From an uncultured Rhizobiaceae bacterium (lineage in GTDB: Bacteria; Pseudomonadota; Alphaproteobacteria; Rhizobiales; Rhizobiaceae), in contig CAMYMG010000036.1 in NCBI GenBank assembly GCA_947259295.1, forward strand, positions 1 to 64,000: 64,000 bases of DNA, given 5' to 3'. Positions 23,392-33,068 of this stretch are shown here, piece after piece. The notes beneath the pieces were generated by a model. The model was not told where the DNA came from. It saw nothing but the letters and a program-made list of their open reading frames with translations, and made no database searches. Each line of letters begins with the position of its first letter. The first letter of the stretch is position 1. Position numbers and translations under genes: made by a program.

Positions 23392-23485
23392 ACGATGTTC
23401 CGATTTGACGCTTCGACCGTGGACGAATCCGCTCACAACGATATATGCCTGCGTCCCTCGTGTAACCTTAAACAAAGGCGCTGAA

Positions 23486-23953
23486 ATGGCTGATTTGGCT
23501 GAAGGACAGGCCGCTCCGGAATTCCAACTGCCGAGGGATGGCGGCGAGACGGTCCGGCTCGCAGAGCTTCGCGGCAAAATCGTGGTGCTGTTCTTTTATC
23601 CGAAGGACGACACGACGGGCTGCACCGCAGAGGCGATCGACTTCACCCGGCACCTCCCCGACTTCGAGAAGGCGGGCGCCGTCGTCCTCGGCATGTCGCC
23701 CGACAGCGTCGACCGGCACGAACGGTTCAAGTCGAAGCACAAGCTCGGCATCCCCCTCGTTTCCGACGAGATCCACAAGACGCTCGAAGATTACGGCGTC
23801 TGGGCAGAGAAGAACATGTTCGGGCGCACCCATATGGGTGTCGTGCGCTCGACCTTCCTCATCGATCGCGACGGAACGATCGCCAGGATTTGGCGCAATG
23901 TCAGGGTCCCCGGCCATGCCGGCGAAGTGCTGGCCGCCGCGCGCAAGCTCTAG
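23486..23953 (+). CDS. bcp: Peroxiredoxin of Bcp/PrxQ family
   Basis: GQAAPEFQLPRDGGETVRLAELRGKIVVLFFYPKDDTTGCTAEAIDF. Confidence 0.93.
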   Translation: MADLAEGQAAPEFQLPRDGGETVRLAELRGKIVVLFFYPKDDTTGCTAEAIDFTRHLPDFEKAGAVVLGMSPDSVDRHERFKSKHKLGIPLVSDEIHKTLEDYGVWAEKNMFGRTHMGVVRSTFLIDRDGTIARIWRNVRVPGHAGEVLAAARKL

Positions 23954-24038
23954 CCTTTTCCCGCATCAACCTCTGGAACTTTCCGGCACCGGCGGCATTG
24001 AAGTCGGACACATCAATGATGCAGCGGGAGCAGAGACA

Positions 24039-24110
24039 ATGCGTAGTTTATTCCTTTGGATGATCGGCATCCCCATTCCGGTCATCATCCTGATCTGGCT
24101 GTTTACCTGA
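24039..24110 (+). CDS. 23-aa single-TM microprotein
   Basis: ATG...TGA encoding MRSLFLWMIGIPIPVIILIWLFT; purine-rich GGGAGCAGAGAC upstream; followed by an intrinsic terminator at 24145. Confidence 0.6.
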   Translation: MRSLFLWMIGIPIPVIILIWLFT

Positions 24111-24144
24111 CAGCAAAATTCCTCCAGTTACTGCAAAAGTTATT

Positions 24145-24175
24145 GCCCGGTCGGCCCGCCGACCGGGCCTTTTTG
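24145..24175 (+). terminator. Intrinsic terminator
   Basis: GCCCGGTCGG-CCCG-CCGACCGGGC then CTTTTTG; 10-bp perfect stem plus U-tract. Confidence 0.85.
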
Positions 24176-24318
24176 TGCACCGATCGTGCGATCAGCCTGC
24201 CGAAAAAGCCCTGAAACACCGCGATTTCGCGCCTTTCGGCGCATCCGAAAAGCTTTGTTAACCCTAACAATGTGTAATCCCCCATGTCGCAATTCGAGCG
24301 GTATGGAAGTTCAGTCCC

Positions 24319-25578
24319 GTGAAAAATACTGGTCAGTCTACTGTTTTCGGAAGACGCAGGGAGCCGCACACCGTCATCATTGCGCGCGGCGACGAGATCC
24401 GTCACTTTACCGTGCGCCCCTGGCTAGCGGCATTCATCGGCTCGGCCCTGGCAGCGATTGCCATCGGTTATCTTCTCGCCACTTCCTATCTGGTGCTCAG
24501 GGACGACCTGATCGGCGCCGCGTCGGCACGCCAGGCGCGCCTGCAGCAGGCCTATGAAGACCGTATATCGACCCTGCGCGCCCAGGTGGATCGCATCACC
24601 AGCCGCCAGATGCTTGACCAGCAACTGATGGAAACCAAGGTCGGCGAGCTGCTCGAACGCCAGACGCAGTTGACACAGCGCCACGGCAGGCTCGGCCCGA
24701 TCATCGACCGCGCCGAACTCGGCGCGCCTGCCCTGCCGACATCGGCGCCCGCTCCCTCGCCCCGGCCAGACATCCGTGCCGGCCTGACAGGCAGCGCCGA
24801 ATTCGTGACGGCAAGCGCCGCCGCCCCCTTCTCCTTCTGGTCGACGCGCCAGGCCCTGCAGTCGGGCGAGACCTCCGCCGACCACGCCGATCGGCTGTTC
24901 GTCGCCATCAACAAGTCGCTGCGCTCGATCGAGGCGGAACAGATCACGCGCATCAACACGCTGGCCGAGGACGCCTACCAGACCGCCGACGCAATTTCGG
25001 AAGCGCTCGAGGCGGCGGGACTGCCGGTCGACAAGGACGAGGGAAAGACTGGCATCGGCGGCCCGCTGGTCGCCATCGACAGCCCGGCGATGTTCGAGAC
25101 CAAGGTGCGCGAACTCGATGAGGCGCTCGACATGCTGGAGAAGCTCAAGGCGGAAGCGCGCAGCTTCCCGATCGCCAACCCGGCGCCCGGACGCTCGGTT
25201 TCAAGCACGTTCGGCGTGCGCAAGGATCCGCTGATCGGCACGCCGGCGATGCATTCGGGCATGGATTTCCGCGCCCCTGCCGGATCGCCGGCCAAGGTCA
25301 CCGCGCCCGGCACCGTGATCAAGGCGGGCTGGTATGGCGGCTATGGCCGCATGGTCGAGGTCGAGCACGCCGGCGGCTTCAGCACGCGATACGGGCATCT
25401 GAGCAAGATTCTCGTCAAGGAAGGCCAGACGGTCGCGGCGGGCGACGTTGTCGGCAAGGTCGGCAGCAGCGGACGTTCGACCGGCCCGCACCTTCACTAC
25501 GAGGTCCGCCGCCATGGCGACGCCCTCAACCCGGTCCGCTTCATCAAGGCCGGCAAGAAAGTCAGCAGCTACCTTTGA
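24319..25578 (+). CDS. M23-family metallopeptidase with N-terminal TM and coiled coil
   Basis: GTG start; FGVRKDPLIGTPAMHSGMDFRAPAGSPAKVTAPGTVIKAGWYGGYGRMVEVEHAGGFSTRYGHLS...GPHLHYEVRRHGDALNP. Confidence 0.9.
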   Translation: MKNTGQSTVFGRRREPHTVIIARGDEIRHFTVRPWLAAFIGSALAAIAIGYLLATSYLVLRDDLIGAASARQARLQQAYEDRISTLRAQVDRITSRQMLDQQLMETKVGELLERQTQLTQRHGRLGPIIDRAELGAPALPTSAPAPSPRPDIRAGLTGSAEFVTASAAAPFSFWSTRQALQSGETSADHADRLFVAINKSLRSIEAEQITRINTLAEDAYQTADAISEALEAAGLPVDKDEGKTGIGGPLVAIDSPAMFETKVRELDEALDMLEKLKAEARSFPIANPAPGRSVSSTFGVRKDPLIGTPAMHSGMDFRAPAGSPAKVTAPGTVIKAGWYGGYGRMVEVEHAGGFSTRYGHLSKILVKEGQTVAAGDVVGKVGSSGRSTGPHLHYEVRRHGDALNPVRFIKAGKKVSSYL

Positions 25579-25614
25579 GGCGCCGGATACGTCGATGCCG
25601 GGCCGCTCGGCGTC

Positions 25615-25920
25615 CTAGCGGTTTCCCGCACCGCTGACGCGCACGCATTTCCTGACCTGGCAGCTTCTCGTGTCGCGGGCGGGCACGCTGACCGTCTTGG
25701 CGCGTTGCGTGCGGCTGCAGAACCGGTCGTCGCGCACGTAGCGATCGTAGAGCTGCAGCGACGGATTGTTGGGCGCCCGGTAGCGCAGGATCGCCGCACC
25801 ATCCCGGTCAACCGCCGCGGCAACGCTCGCACAGCTCATGGAATCGGCCTGGTAGCGCTCGATGGCCAGCGCCTCACAGGAAAGCAATAGTGCCGGAATC
25901 AGGATCGCAACATGTTTCAT
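25615..25920 (-). CDS. Small secreted hypothetical protein
   Basis: Signal peptide MKHVAILIPALLLSCEALA; four Cys residues in the mature part. Confidence 0.65.
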   Translation of the reverse strand: MKHVAILIPALLLSCEALAIERYQADSMSCASVAAAVDRDGAAILRYRAPNNPSLQLYDRYVRDDRFCSRTQRAKTVSVPARDTRSCQVRKCVRVSGAGNR

Positions 25921-26082
25921 GGCTTAGCCCGCTTTGGCCCGGGGCAAAGTCTAGCACCGGCAGCCCTCGCTCCTACTGACATTGTCGTGAGCAAGGCAGC
26001 CGGCGAGGACGCGTACTGCGATGAGCAGGCAACCTGCTGCGTGTCGCGGGGCAACCCGAAACCATGAGGTCTGAAGAAAAAA

Positions 26083-26159
26083 TGGCGCGAGTGACGGGAC
26101 TCGAACCCGCGACCTCCGGCGTGACAGGCCGGCACTCTAACCGACTGAGCTACACCCGC
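26083..26159 (-). tRNA. tRNA-Asp (GTC)
   Basis: GCGGGTGTAGCTCAGTCGGTTAGAGTGCCGGCCTGTCACGCCGGAGGTCGCGGGTTCGAGTCCCGTCACTCGCGCCA; cloverleaf complete, encoded CCA. Confidence 0.96.
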
Positions 26160-26376
26160 GCACTGACGCCTGCGCAAGGGGCAAGGCGTCGTTGGGGCGG
26201 TGGATAAGGGGTTCGATGGGGAGTGTCAAGCGGTCGCGGACGCCTTATCTGCAAGTCGGCTGCCCTTTTGCGACTTTGTTTCGGAGGCCCCCGGATTCTG
26301 CTCCCGGAACACCTTCGATAGCGACCGATTTTCCTTGCGGTGCCGTGGCGAACCGCTTAAACGTCCGGCCCTTGTC

Positions 26377-26452
<76 letters not shown>

Positions 26453-26471
26453 GATTCTCCTCCGATCCGCC

Positions 26472-27179
26472 TCACACCGCGATGGCGTCGCGCAGGGCCG
26501 TGCTGCCCTTGTGGTTGAGGTCGAGATCGGCCTCGATATGGTCGATATGGCGCATGATCAGGGCGCCGGCGCGTTCGGCGTCGCCGGCGCTCAGCGCTGC
26601 GGCAATCTCCTGGTGCTCCGAATGACCGCAGGTCGACGCGCCGGTACGGCCATAGAGCGCGATGACCAGCGAGGAGCGCGCCACCAGTTCTTCCATGAAG
26701 CGCAGCAGGATGGGGTTGCCGGCGACTCTCGCCAGAAGCAGGTGAAAATCGCCTGAGGCCTTGATTTCGGAGCGTCGTGCCTCCGGCCCGCGCAGTGCGA
26801 GATAGCGGGATTCGTCGGCCAGCTGCGCCTCGAAGCGGGCGATGTCGTCGGGCCCGATCCGGGCACAGGCATCGGCGGCAATGCCCGGCTCGATGACGCG
26901 TCGAGAGGCAAAGACATGCCGCGCCTCCGCCGGCGTCGGGTTGGCGACGAAGGCGCCCCGGTTGCGCTCGGTCCGCACCAGCCCTTCGAAAGACAGCATC
27001 TGCAGTGCGGCACGCGCCACCGTGCGGCTGGCGTCGAAAAGCGCTCCGACCTCCTGCTCCGACAGCTTCGTCCCCGGCCCCAGCCGGCGATCGACGATGG
27101 CATTGCGGATATGGTCGCGGATGACCGCGGCACGGTCTTCTGCCGGTGCCTCGACGGGTTCGATGATTGAATGACGCAT
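26472..27179 (-). CDS. GntR/FCD-family transcriptional regulator
   Basis: IRDHIRNAIVDRRLGPGTKLSEQEVGALFDASRTVARAALQMLSFEGLVRTERNRGAFVANPT wHTH plus FCD domain. Confidence 0.9.
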   Translation of the reverse strand: MRHSIIEPVEAPAEDRAAVIRDHIRNAIVDRRLGPGTKLSEQEVGALFDASRTVARAALQMLSFEGLVRTERNRGAFVANPTPAEARHVFASRRVIEPGIAADACARIGPDDIARFEAQLADESRYLALRGPEARRSEIKASGDFHLLLARVAGNPILLRFMEELVARSSLVIALYGRTGASTCGHSEHQEIAAALSAGDAERAGALIMRHIDHIEADLDLNHKGSTALRDAIAV

Positions 27180-27434
27180 GTGCCTGCCCTCTTCGGCCGT
27201 TCTAGCCGAACTGCCGGCTTCAAAGGAAGAGAAATCACGCACACGATCTTTGGTCGGATTGCATACAATTCGTTCATGCGATCGTAGGCAGTCGCTCAAT
27301 TTTTGTGCATCGCACCATCTCGCCTAATTTGCGTGCAAGCGCGGCGGCGCAGGAACTGCAAGGCTTTCAATCGCTTGGCCTGCAGTCGGCCAACTGGCAC
27401 GGCAGATGCATCGCACTTTCTGAAGGAGTGCGGG

Positions 27435-28523
27435 ATGAGCAAGGGCGCCAATATCGACATTGTATCGGTCTCGAAGGTCTACGGCTCGACCACCGCCGTG
27501 CATCCGATCAGTCTGACCATCCCGGCCGCCACCTATTGCTGTCTTCTCGGCCCCTCCGGCTGCGGCAAGACGTCAACCCTGCGCATGATCGCCGGCCACG
27601 AGAGCCTGTCGTCGGGCGATATCCGGCTCGGCAACATCGTCGTCACCGACCTGCCGCCGGCCCGGCGCGGCACCGCCATGATGTTTCAGTCCTACGCCCT
27701 GTTCCCGCATCTCGACCTTGTCGACAATGTCGCCTTCAGCCTGCGCATGAAGGGCGTCGACAAGACCGAACGCCGCGCCAGGGCGCTCGACATGCTGAAG
27801 CTGATGCAGATGGAAGCCTATGCGCCGCGCCGCCCGGCGCAGCTGTCGGGCGGCCAGCAGCAGCGCGTCGCGCTGGCCCGTGCGCTGATCACCGATCCCG
27901 AGGCGCTGCTTCTCGACGAGCCGCTCTCGGCGCTCGATCCTTTCCTCAAGATCCGCATGCGCGCCGAACTGAAGAAGTTGCAGACCTCGCTCGGCATCAC
28001 CTTCGTCCATGTCACCCACAGCCAGGAAGAGGCGATGGCGCTGGCGGACCTCGTCGTGGTGATGAATGACGGCCGCATCGAGCAGGCCGCGCCGCCACGC
28101 GACGTGTTCGAACGTCCGGCAACCGCTTTCGTGGCGCGCTTCATGGGCGACCACAACGTCATTTCCGGCAAGGTCACGGGCAGCGACCAGGGCATGGTCT
28201 ATTTCGACATCCCGCAGGGCGGATCCTTTGCCGCGTCGGGAGCGCCGCGCGAGACCGGCTCCACCGTCGATGTCGGCATTCGCACCGACCATGTGCGCAT
28301 CGGTGAGGCGCCCGGCCACGGCCTCGGCTTCACGGGTGTCGTCTCCAACATCGAATACCGCGGCTCTACGGTGAAATTGTCGGCCGGCGGGGCCGGCATC
28401 GAGGATTTCACCGTGATCGTTTCCGACACGGATTTCTTCGCCCGCCCGGTTTCTGTCGGCGATGCCGTGCCGCTTGCCTGGGACGCCGAGGACGCGATCG
28501 TCCTCGGCCGTCTCGATTCCTAA
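27435..28523 (+). CDS. ABC transporter ATP-binding protein (PotA-like)
   Basis: LGPSGCGKTSTLRMIAGHE...LSGGQQQRVALARALITDPEALLLDEPLSALD; C-terminal TOBE-like region. Confidence 0.92.
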   Translation: MSKGANIDIVSVSKVYGSTTAVHPISLTIPAATYCCLLGPSGCGKTSTLRMIAGHESLSSGDIRLGNIVVTDLPPARRGTAMMFQSYALFPHLDLVDNVAFSLRMKGVDKTERRARALDMLKLMQMEAYAPRRPAQLSGGQQQRVALARALITDPEALLLDEPLSALDPFLKIRMRAELKKLQTSLGITFVHVTHSQEEAMALADLVVVMNDGRIEQAAPPRDVFERPATAFVARFMGDHNVISGKVTGSDQGMVYFDIPQGGSFAASGAPRETGSTVDVGIRTDHVRIGEAPGHGLGFTGVVSNIEYRGSTVKLSAGGAGIEDFTVIVSDTDFFARPVSVGDAVPLAWDAEDAIVLGRLDS

Positions 28524-28549
28524 CCACAACCAAAAACAGGGGAACAGCC

Positions 28550-29836
28550 ATGACGAAGATCAGCAAGACATCTGCCATATCGCGCCGGACACTGCTCAAG
28601 ACGGGCGCCGCCGCCGCAGGCCTCGCCGCCGGTTCGGGCGCCATCACCGGCTTTCCGACCATCTGGGCGCAGAACCCGATCACGCTGCGCCAGTTCGGCA
28701 CCGGCGTCTCCAACCTCAACGCCATTGCCGACAAGTGCAAGGAAGACCTCGGCATCACGCTTGAGATGACAGCAACCGATTCCGACGCCGCCGCGCAGCG
28801 CGCCGTGACGCAGCCCGATAGCTACGACATCGCCGACATCGAGTACTGGATCCTGAAGAAGGTCTATCCGGCCGGCGTCATCCAGCCGATGGACGTGACC
28901 AAGCTAACCTACTACGACAAGATCGTGCCGCTGTTCAAAAACGGCAAGCTGACGCCCGACAGCGTCATTGCCCAGGGAACCGCACCGCATACGGTCGGCT
29001 ATGTCGAGAAGCCGGGTGACAAGACGTTCGCTGCCGGAGAGACCGGTTACTTCACCATGGTGCCGACGATCTACAACGCCGACACGCTGGGCATCCGGCC
29101 AGATCTGGTTGGTCGCGAGATCACCACTTGGGCCGACATCATGGATCCGGCCTTCAAAGGCAAGACATCAATCCTCAACATCCCGTCGATCGGCATCATG
29201 GATGCGGCCATGATCATGGAGGCGATGGGCAACATCAAATATGCCGACAAGGGCAACATGACGACGGAAGAGATCGACAAGACGATCGACTTCCTCATCA
29301 AGGCCAAGCAGGACGGCCAGTTCCGCGCCTTCTGGAAGTCCTTCGACGAGAGCGTCAACCTGATGGCCTCCGGCGAAGTCGTTATCCAGTCGATGTGGTC
29401 GCCGGCGGTGGCCGCCGTCCGCTCCAAGGGCATCGCCTGCAAGTACCAGCCGCTGAAGGAAGGCTACCGTTCATGGGGCGGCGGCCTCGGCCTTGCTTCG
29501 CATCTTTCGGGCGCCCAGCTCGACGCGGCCTACGAGTACATCAACTGGTACACCTCCGGCTGGGTCGGCGGCTATCTCAACCGCCAGGGCTACTATTCGG
29601 CAGCCATGGACACGGCCAAGGAATTCATGACGCCCGACGAATGGGGCTTCTGGATCGAGGGCAAGCCGGCTGAAGGCGACATCGTCGCCCCCGATGGCAA
29701 GGTCATGGAAAAGGCCGGCGCGGTACGCGACGGCGGCTCCTTTACCGAGCGCATGGGCAAGGTCGCCTGCTGGAACTCGGTCATGGACGAGGACCGCTAC
29801 ATGGTGAAGCGCTGGAACGAATTCATCGCCGCCTAG
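28550..29836 (+). CDS. Extracellular solute-binding protein, Tat-type signal (PotD/F-like)
   Basis: SRRTLLKTGAAAAGLAAGSGAITGFPTIWAQ leader; spermidine/putrescine-type SBP fold by sequence; operonic with PotA-like gene. Confidence 0.88.
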   Translation: MTKISKTSAISRRTLLKTGAAAAGLAAGSGAITGFPTIWAQNPITLRQFGTGVSNLNAIADKCKEDLGITLEMTATDSDAAAQRAVTQPDSYDIADIEYWILKKVYPAGVIQPMDVTKLTYYDKIVPLFKNGKLTPDSVIAQGTAPHTVGYVEKPGDKTFAAGETGYFTMVPTIYNADTLGIRPDLVGREITTWADIMDPAFKGKTSILNIPSIGIMDAAMIMEAMGNIKYADKGNMTTEEIDKTIDFLIKAKQDGQFRAFWKSFDESVNLMASGEVVIQSMWSPAVAAVRSKGIACKYQPLKEGYRSWGGGLGLASHLSGAQLDAAYEYINWYTSGWVGGYLNRQGYYSAAMDTAKEFMTPDEWGFWIEGKPAEGDIVAPDGKVMEKAGAVRDGGSFTERMGKVACWNSVMDEDRYMVKRWNEFIAA

Positions 29837-29845
29837 ACCGCACTG

Positions 29846-29873
29846 GAAGCCCGCCGGTTCTCCGGCGGGCTTC
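29846..29873 (+). promoter_or_regulatory. Intra-operon hairpin between SBP and permease genes
   Basis: GAAGCCCGCCGG-TTCT-CCGGCGGGCTTC, 12-bp perfect stem. Confidence 0.7.
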
Positions 29874-29899
29874 CCGTTCTCCAACAAGATTGCCGTCCC

Positions 29900-30823
29900 A
29901 TGGCCGTAGCAGCAACCGAACAACCTGCGATCGTCGAGCCCACGCGCGCGCCGCGCACACGCAGCAGCCGCCGGGCCGGCGCCGGGTGGGTGTCCTATGT
30001 CCAGGCCCTTCCCCTGGCGCTGATCCTCGCCTGCTTCCTGCTGCTGCCGATCCTGATGATCACCGTCGTGTCCTTCTGGGACTACGACTTCGCCTCGATG
30101 TATCCGGACTTCGTGACCATGAACTACGCCGATACGCTGGGCTCCTGGGTAACCTGGAAGACTTATCTCAACACGCTGAAATACGCTTTCATGGTCTGGG
30201 CGCTAACCCTCTTCATCGGCTTCTGGGTCGCCTATTACCTGGCATTCCACATCCGCACCGCAGCTATGCAGATGGTTCTTTTCCTCGTCTGCACCGTGCC
30301 GTTCCTGACCTCCAACATCATTCGCATGATCTCGTGGATTCCGGTGCTCGGCCGCAACGGCCTGGTCAACACCAGCCTTGTCGACATCGGGCTGATCCCG
30401 GCGCCGATCGAATGGCTGCTCTATTCCGATTTCGCGGTCGTGCTCGCCATGGTGCATCTCTACACGCTGTTCATGGTGACGCCGATCTTCAACACGCTGA
30501 TGCGCATCGATCGCTCACTCGTCGAGGCGGCGCGCGATGCGGGGGCCAACGGCTGGCAGGTACTCACCGCCGTTATCCTGCCGCTGGCGAAGCCCGGCAT
30601 GGCGATCGGCACCATCTTCGTCGTCACGCTGGTCATGGCCGACTTCTCGACCGTTCAGGTGATGTCCGGCGGACAGAGCGCTTCCGTAGCGCTGATGATG
30701 AAGAACCAGATGTCGCTGCTGCAATATCCGGCGGCGGCCGCCAACGCCGTGGTGCTGCTCATCCTCGTGCTGTTCATGGTGGCTGGCATCCTGCGCATCG
30801 TCGACATCCGCAAGGAGCTCTGA
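29900..30823 (+). CDS. ABC transporter permease (PotB-like)
   Basis: Multi-TM; EAARDAGANGWQVLTAVILPLAKPG EAA loop. Confidence 0.9.
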   Translation: MAVAATEQPAIVEPTRAPRTRSSRRAGAGWVSYVQALPLALILACFLLLPILMITVVSFWDYDFASMYPDFVTMNYADTLGSWVTWKTYLNTLKYAFMVWALTLFIGFWVAYYLAFHIRTAAMQMVLFLVCTVPFLTSNIIRMISWIPVLGRNGLVNTSLVDIGLIPAPIEWLLYSDFAVVLAMVHLYTLFMVTPIFNTLMRIDRSLVEAARDAGANGWQVLTAVILPLAKPGMAIGTIFVVTLVMADFSTVQVMSGGQSASVALMMKNQMSLLQYPAAAANAVVLLILVLFMVAGILRIVDIRKEL

Positions 30824-30825
30824 CC

Positions 30826-31644
30826 ATGAGCCACGAAAAGCGGGGCCTCGAATTCTTCGTCCTTTCGGCCTTTTTCGCAATGTTTGTCGTGTTCCTCTAC
30901 GGACCACTGTCGGCAATCCTCATCCTGTCCTTCCAGGGTCCGAACGGCGGGCTTACCTTTCCGCTCAACGGCGTCTCGATGCACTGGTTCGGCAATCTCT
31001 TCGAGCGCCAGGCCGTGGGGGATTTCGGCGGCAGTTTTCGGCGCTCCACCGCGCTCGGCCTGATGGTCATGGTGGTCACCGTGGTCGTGTCGCTGCTTGC
31101 CGGCCTGGCCTTCCGCCGGAAATTCCTTGGCGCAACGCCCCTCTTCTACCTCGCGGTCGCCAGCCTGGTCGTGCCGTCGATCATCATTTCGCTCGGCATC
31201 GGCGTCGTCTTCCAGCAGATCGGATTCCGGCCGGCGTGGTACAGCTCCGCCTTCGGCGCGCATCTGACCTGGACCCTGCCCTTCGGCGTGCTGATCATGT
31301 TTGCCGTCTTCAACCGCTTTTCGCCCGCCTACGAGGAGGCGGCACGCGACCTCGGGGCGAGTTCCTGGCAGACCTTCGCGCATGTCGTGCTGCCGATGAT
31401 CGCGCCATCACTGATCGGCGTCGGGCTATTCGGCTTCACGCTGTCCTATGACGAATTTGCACGCACGCTGATGACGTCGGGCACCTACAACACGCTGCCG
31501 CTGGAGATCTACGGCATGACCACCAATGTGACCACGCCGGTGCTTTATGCGCTGGGCACCGTGACAACGCTGTTTTCCTTCGTCGTCATCGCCGCCACGC
31601 TCGGCGCCATCGTGCTGGTCAACCGCCGCCGCCTGCGCGCCTGA
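30826..31644 (+). CDS. ABC transporter permease (PotC-like)
   Basis: Multi-TM; EAARDLGASSWQTFAHVVLPMIAPSLIGVGLFGFTLSYDEF. Confidence 0.9.
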   Translation: MSHEKRGLEFFVLSAFFAMFVVFLYGPLSAILILSFQGPNGGLTFPLNGVSMHWFGNLFERQAVGDFGGSFRRSTALGLMVMVVTVVVSLLAGLAFRRKFLGATPLFYLAVASLVVPSIIISLGIGVVFQQIGFRPAWYSSAFGAHLTWTLPFGVLIMFAVFNRFSPAYEEAARDLGASSWQTFAHVVLPMIAPSLIGVGLFGFTLSYDEFARTLMTSGTYNTLPLEIYGMTTNVTTPVLYALGTVTTLFSFVVIAATLGAIVLVNRRRLRA

Positions 31645-31651
31645 CAATTTG

Positions 31652-32404
31652 ATGCGCATTCTCGTCGTCAACCCGAACACAACGGCCACGATGACCGCCA
31701 CTATCGCCGCGGCGGCGCGCAGCGTCGCAGCGCCCGGCACCGAAATCGTTGTGGCAACCTCGCGCATGGGTCCGGCATCGATCGAAGGCTATTATGACGA
31801 GGCGCTGTCCGTGCCCGGGCTGCTCGCCGAGATCGCCGACGGCGAACGGTCGGGCGCCGCCGCCGCCATCATTGCCTGCTTCGACGATACTGGCCTCGAT
31901 GCGGCGCGCTGCATGGCTTCGATTCCGGTCGTCGGCATCTGCGAGGCCGCGCTGGCAACCGCAGGCTTTCTCGCCCAGCGCATCTGTGTCGTGACGACGC
32001 TGGAGCGGTCGCGCGTGCCGATCGAGCATCTCGTCCGGCGATACGGCATGGGCGACCGAGCGCGCGTCCGCGCCGCCAGCGTGCCCGTGCTGGCGCTTGA
32101 GGATCCGGAGTCGGGAGCGCTCGACAAGCTGCGCCGCCAGATCGAGCATGCGCTGGACGACGACCACGCCGAGGCAATCGTGCTCGGCTGCGCCGGCATG
32201 GCGGATCTCGCCGCCGCGCTCTCCCGCGATTATGGCGTCCCGGTGGTCGACGGCGTTGCTGCGGCGGTCAAGCAGGCGGAGGCACTGGTCTCGCTGCGGC
32301 TCGCGACGTCGAAGCGCGGCACCTACGCGCCGCCGCTTGCCAAATCCTACGCCGGAATGATGGAAGCTTTCGCGCCGGTGGATGCGACGCCCAGGCTGGC
32401 GTAG
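31652..32404 (+). CDS. Aspartate/glutamate (hydantoin) racemase family protein
   Basis: MRILVVNPNTTATMTATI...AIIACFDDTGLDAAR...AIVLGCAGMADLAAAL; paired Cys catalytic motifs. Confidence 0.88.
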   Translation: MRILVVNPNTTATMTATIAAAARSVAAPGTEIVVATSRMGPASIEGYYDEALSVPGLLAEIADGERSGAAAAIIACFDDTGLDAARCMASIPVVGICEAALATAGFLAQRICVVTTLERSRVPIEHLVRRYGMGDRARVRAASVPVLALEDPESGALDKLRRQIEHALDDDHAEAIVLGCAGMADLAAALSRDYGVPVVDGVAAAVKQAEALVSLRLATSKRGTYAPPLAKSYAGMMEAFAPVDATPRLA

Positions 32405-32486
32405 CGTTCTGATAGGTCGACTGACAACGACCTTGCGGCGCGGCCGGCGTGCGCACCTTCAATTTCGCCGCGCCCGGGAAGAAGCC

Positions 32487-32993
32487 TCAGTCGAGCACTA
32501 CGGTTTCCGTCGCCTCGGTGAGGAGATCGGCGATCGCGGCCAGGTTTGCGACGAGTTCCCGACGCTTGGCGGCCGGCAGCGCGCCGAAGCGCTGCGCAAG
32601 CCCCGCGCCGAACAGGCCTCGCGTGCTGCTCACCAGTTCCGACCCCTTGGCGGTCAGCCGCGTGTAGACGATGCGCCGGTCGCTGGTCGAGCGGTAGCGT
32701 TCGACGATGGCGCGCTGTTCCAGCTTCTCCAGCACCATCACGACGGTCGCCGCGCTGAGGTCGGCATAGTCGGCCAGTGCCTGGGTCGTCACCTCGCCGA
32801 GTTCGGCAACGCCGGTAAGTATGACGAGTTGCGGTCCGGTCAGCCCCGTGGCCTTGGCGAGCGCCCGCGACTGGAGATCGTTGGCACGCACAATTCTGCG
32901 GATCGATTTCAGCAGCACGCGCGTTTCGTCCGCAGGCACGGGAGCCGGCAGAGCGTCGGGCTGTTCGTTGTCGTTCATTGAATTATTTGACAT
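32487..32993 (-). CDS. MarR-family transcriptional regulator
   Basis: SIRRIVRANDLQSRALAKATGLTGPQLVILTGVAELGEVTTQALADYADLSAATVVMVLEKLEQRAIVERYRSTSDRRIVYTRLTAKG. Confidence 0.92.
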   Translation of the reverse strand: MSNNSMNDNEQPDALPAPVPADETRVLLKSIRRIVRANDLQSRALAKATGLTGPQLVILTGVAELGEVTTQALADYADLSAATVVMVLEKLEQRAIVERYRSTSDRRIVYTRLTAKGSELVSSTRGLFGAGLAQRFGALPAAKRRELVANLAAIADLLTEATETVVLD

Positions 32994-33068
32994 CTAATCA
33001 TTCGAACTCTAACTACTAGTGCATCCCTTTGCAAGTTGACAATCGAATATGGAGGCTCCTGCCCGAGC

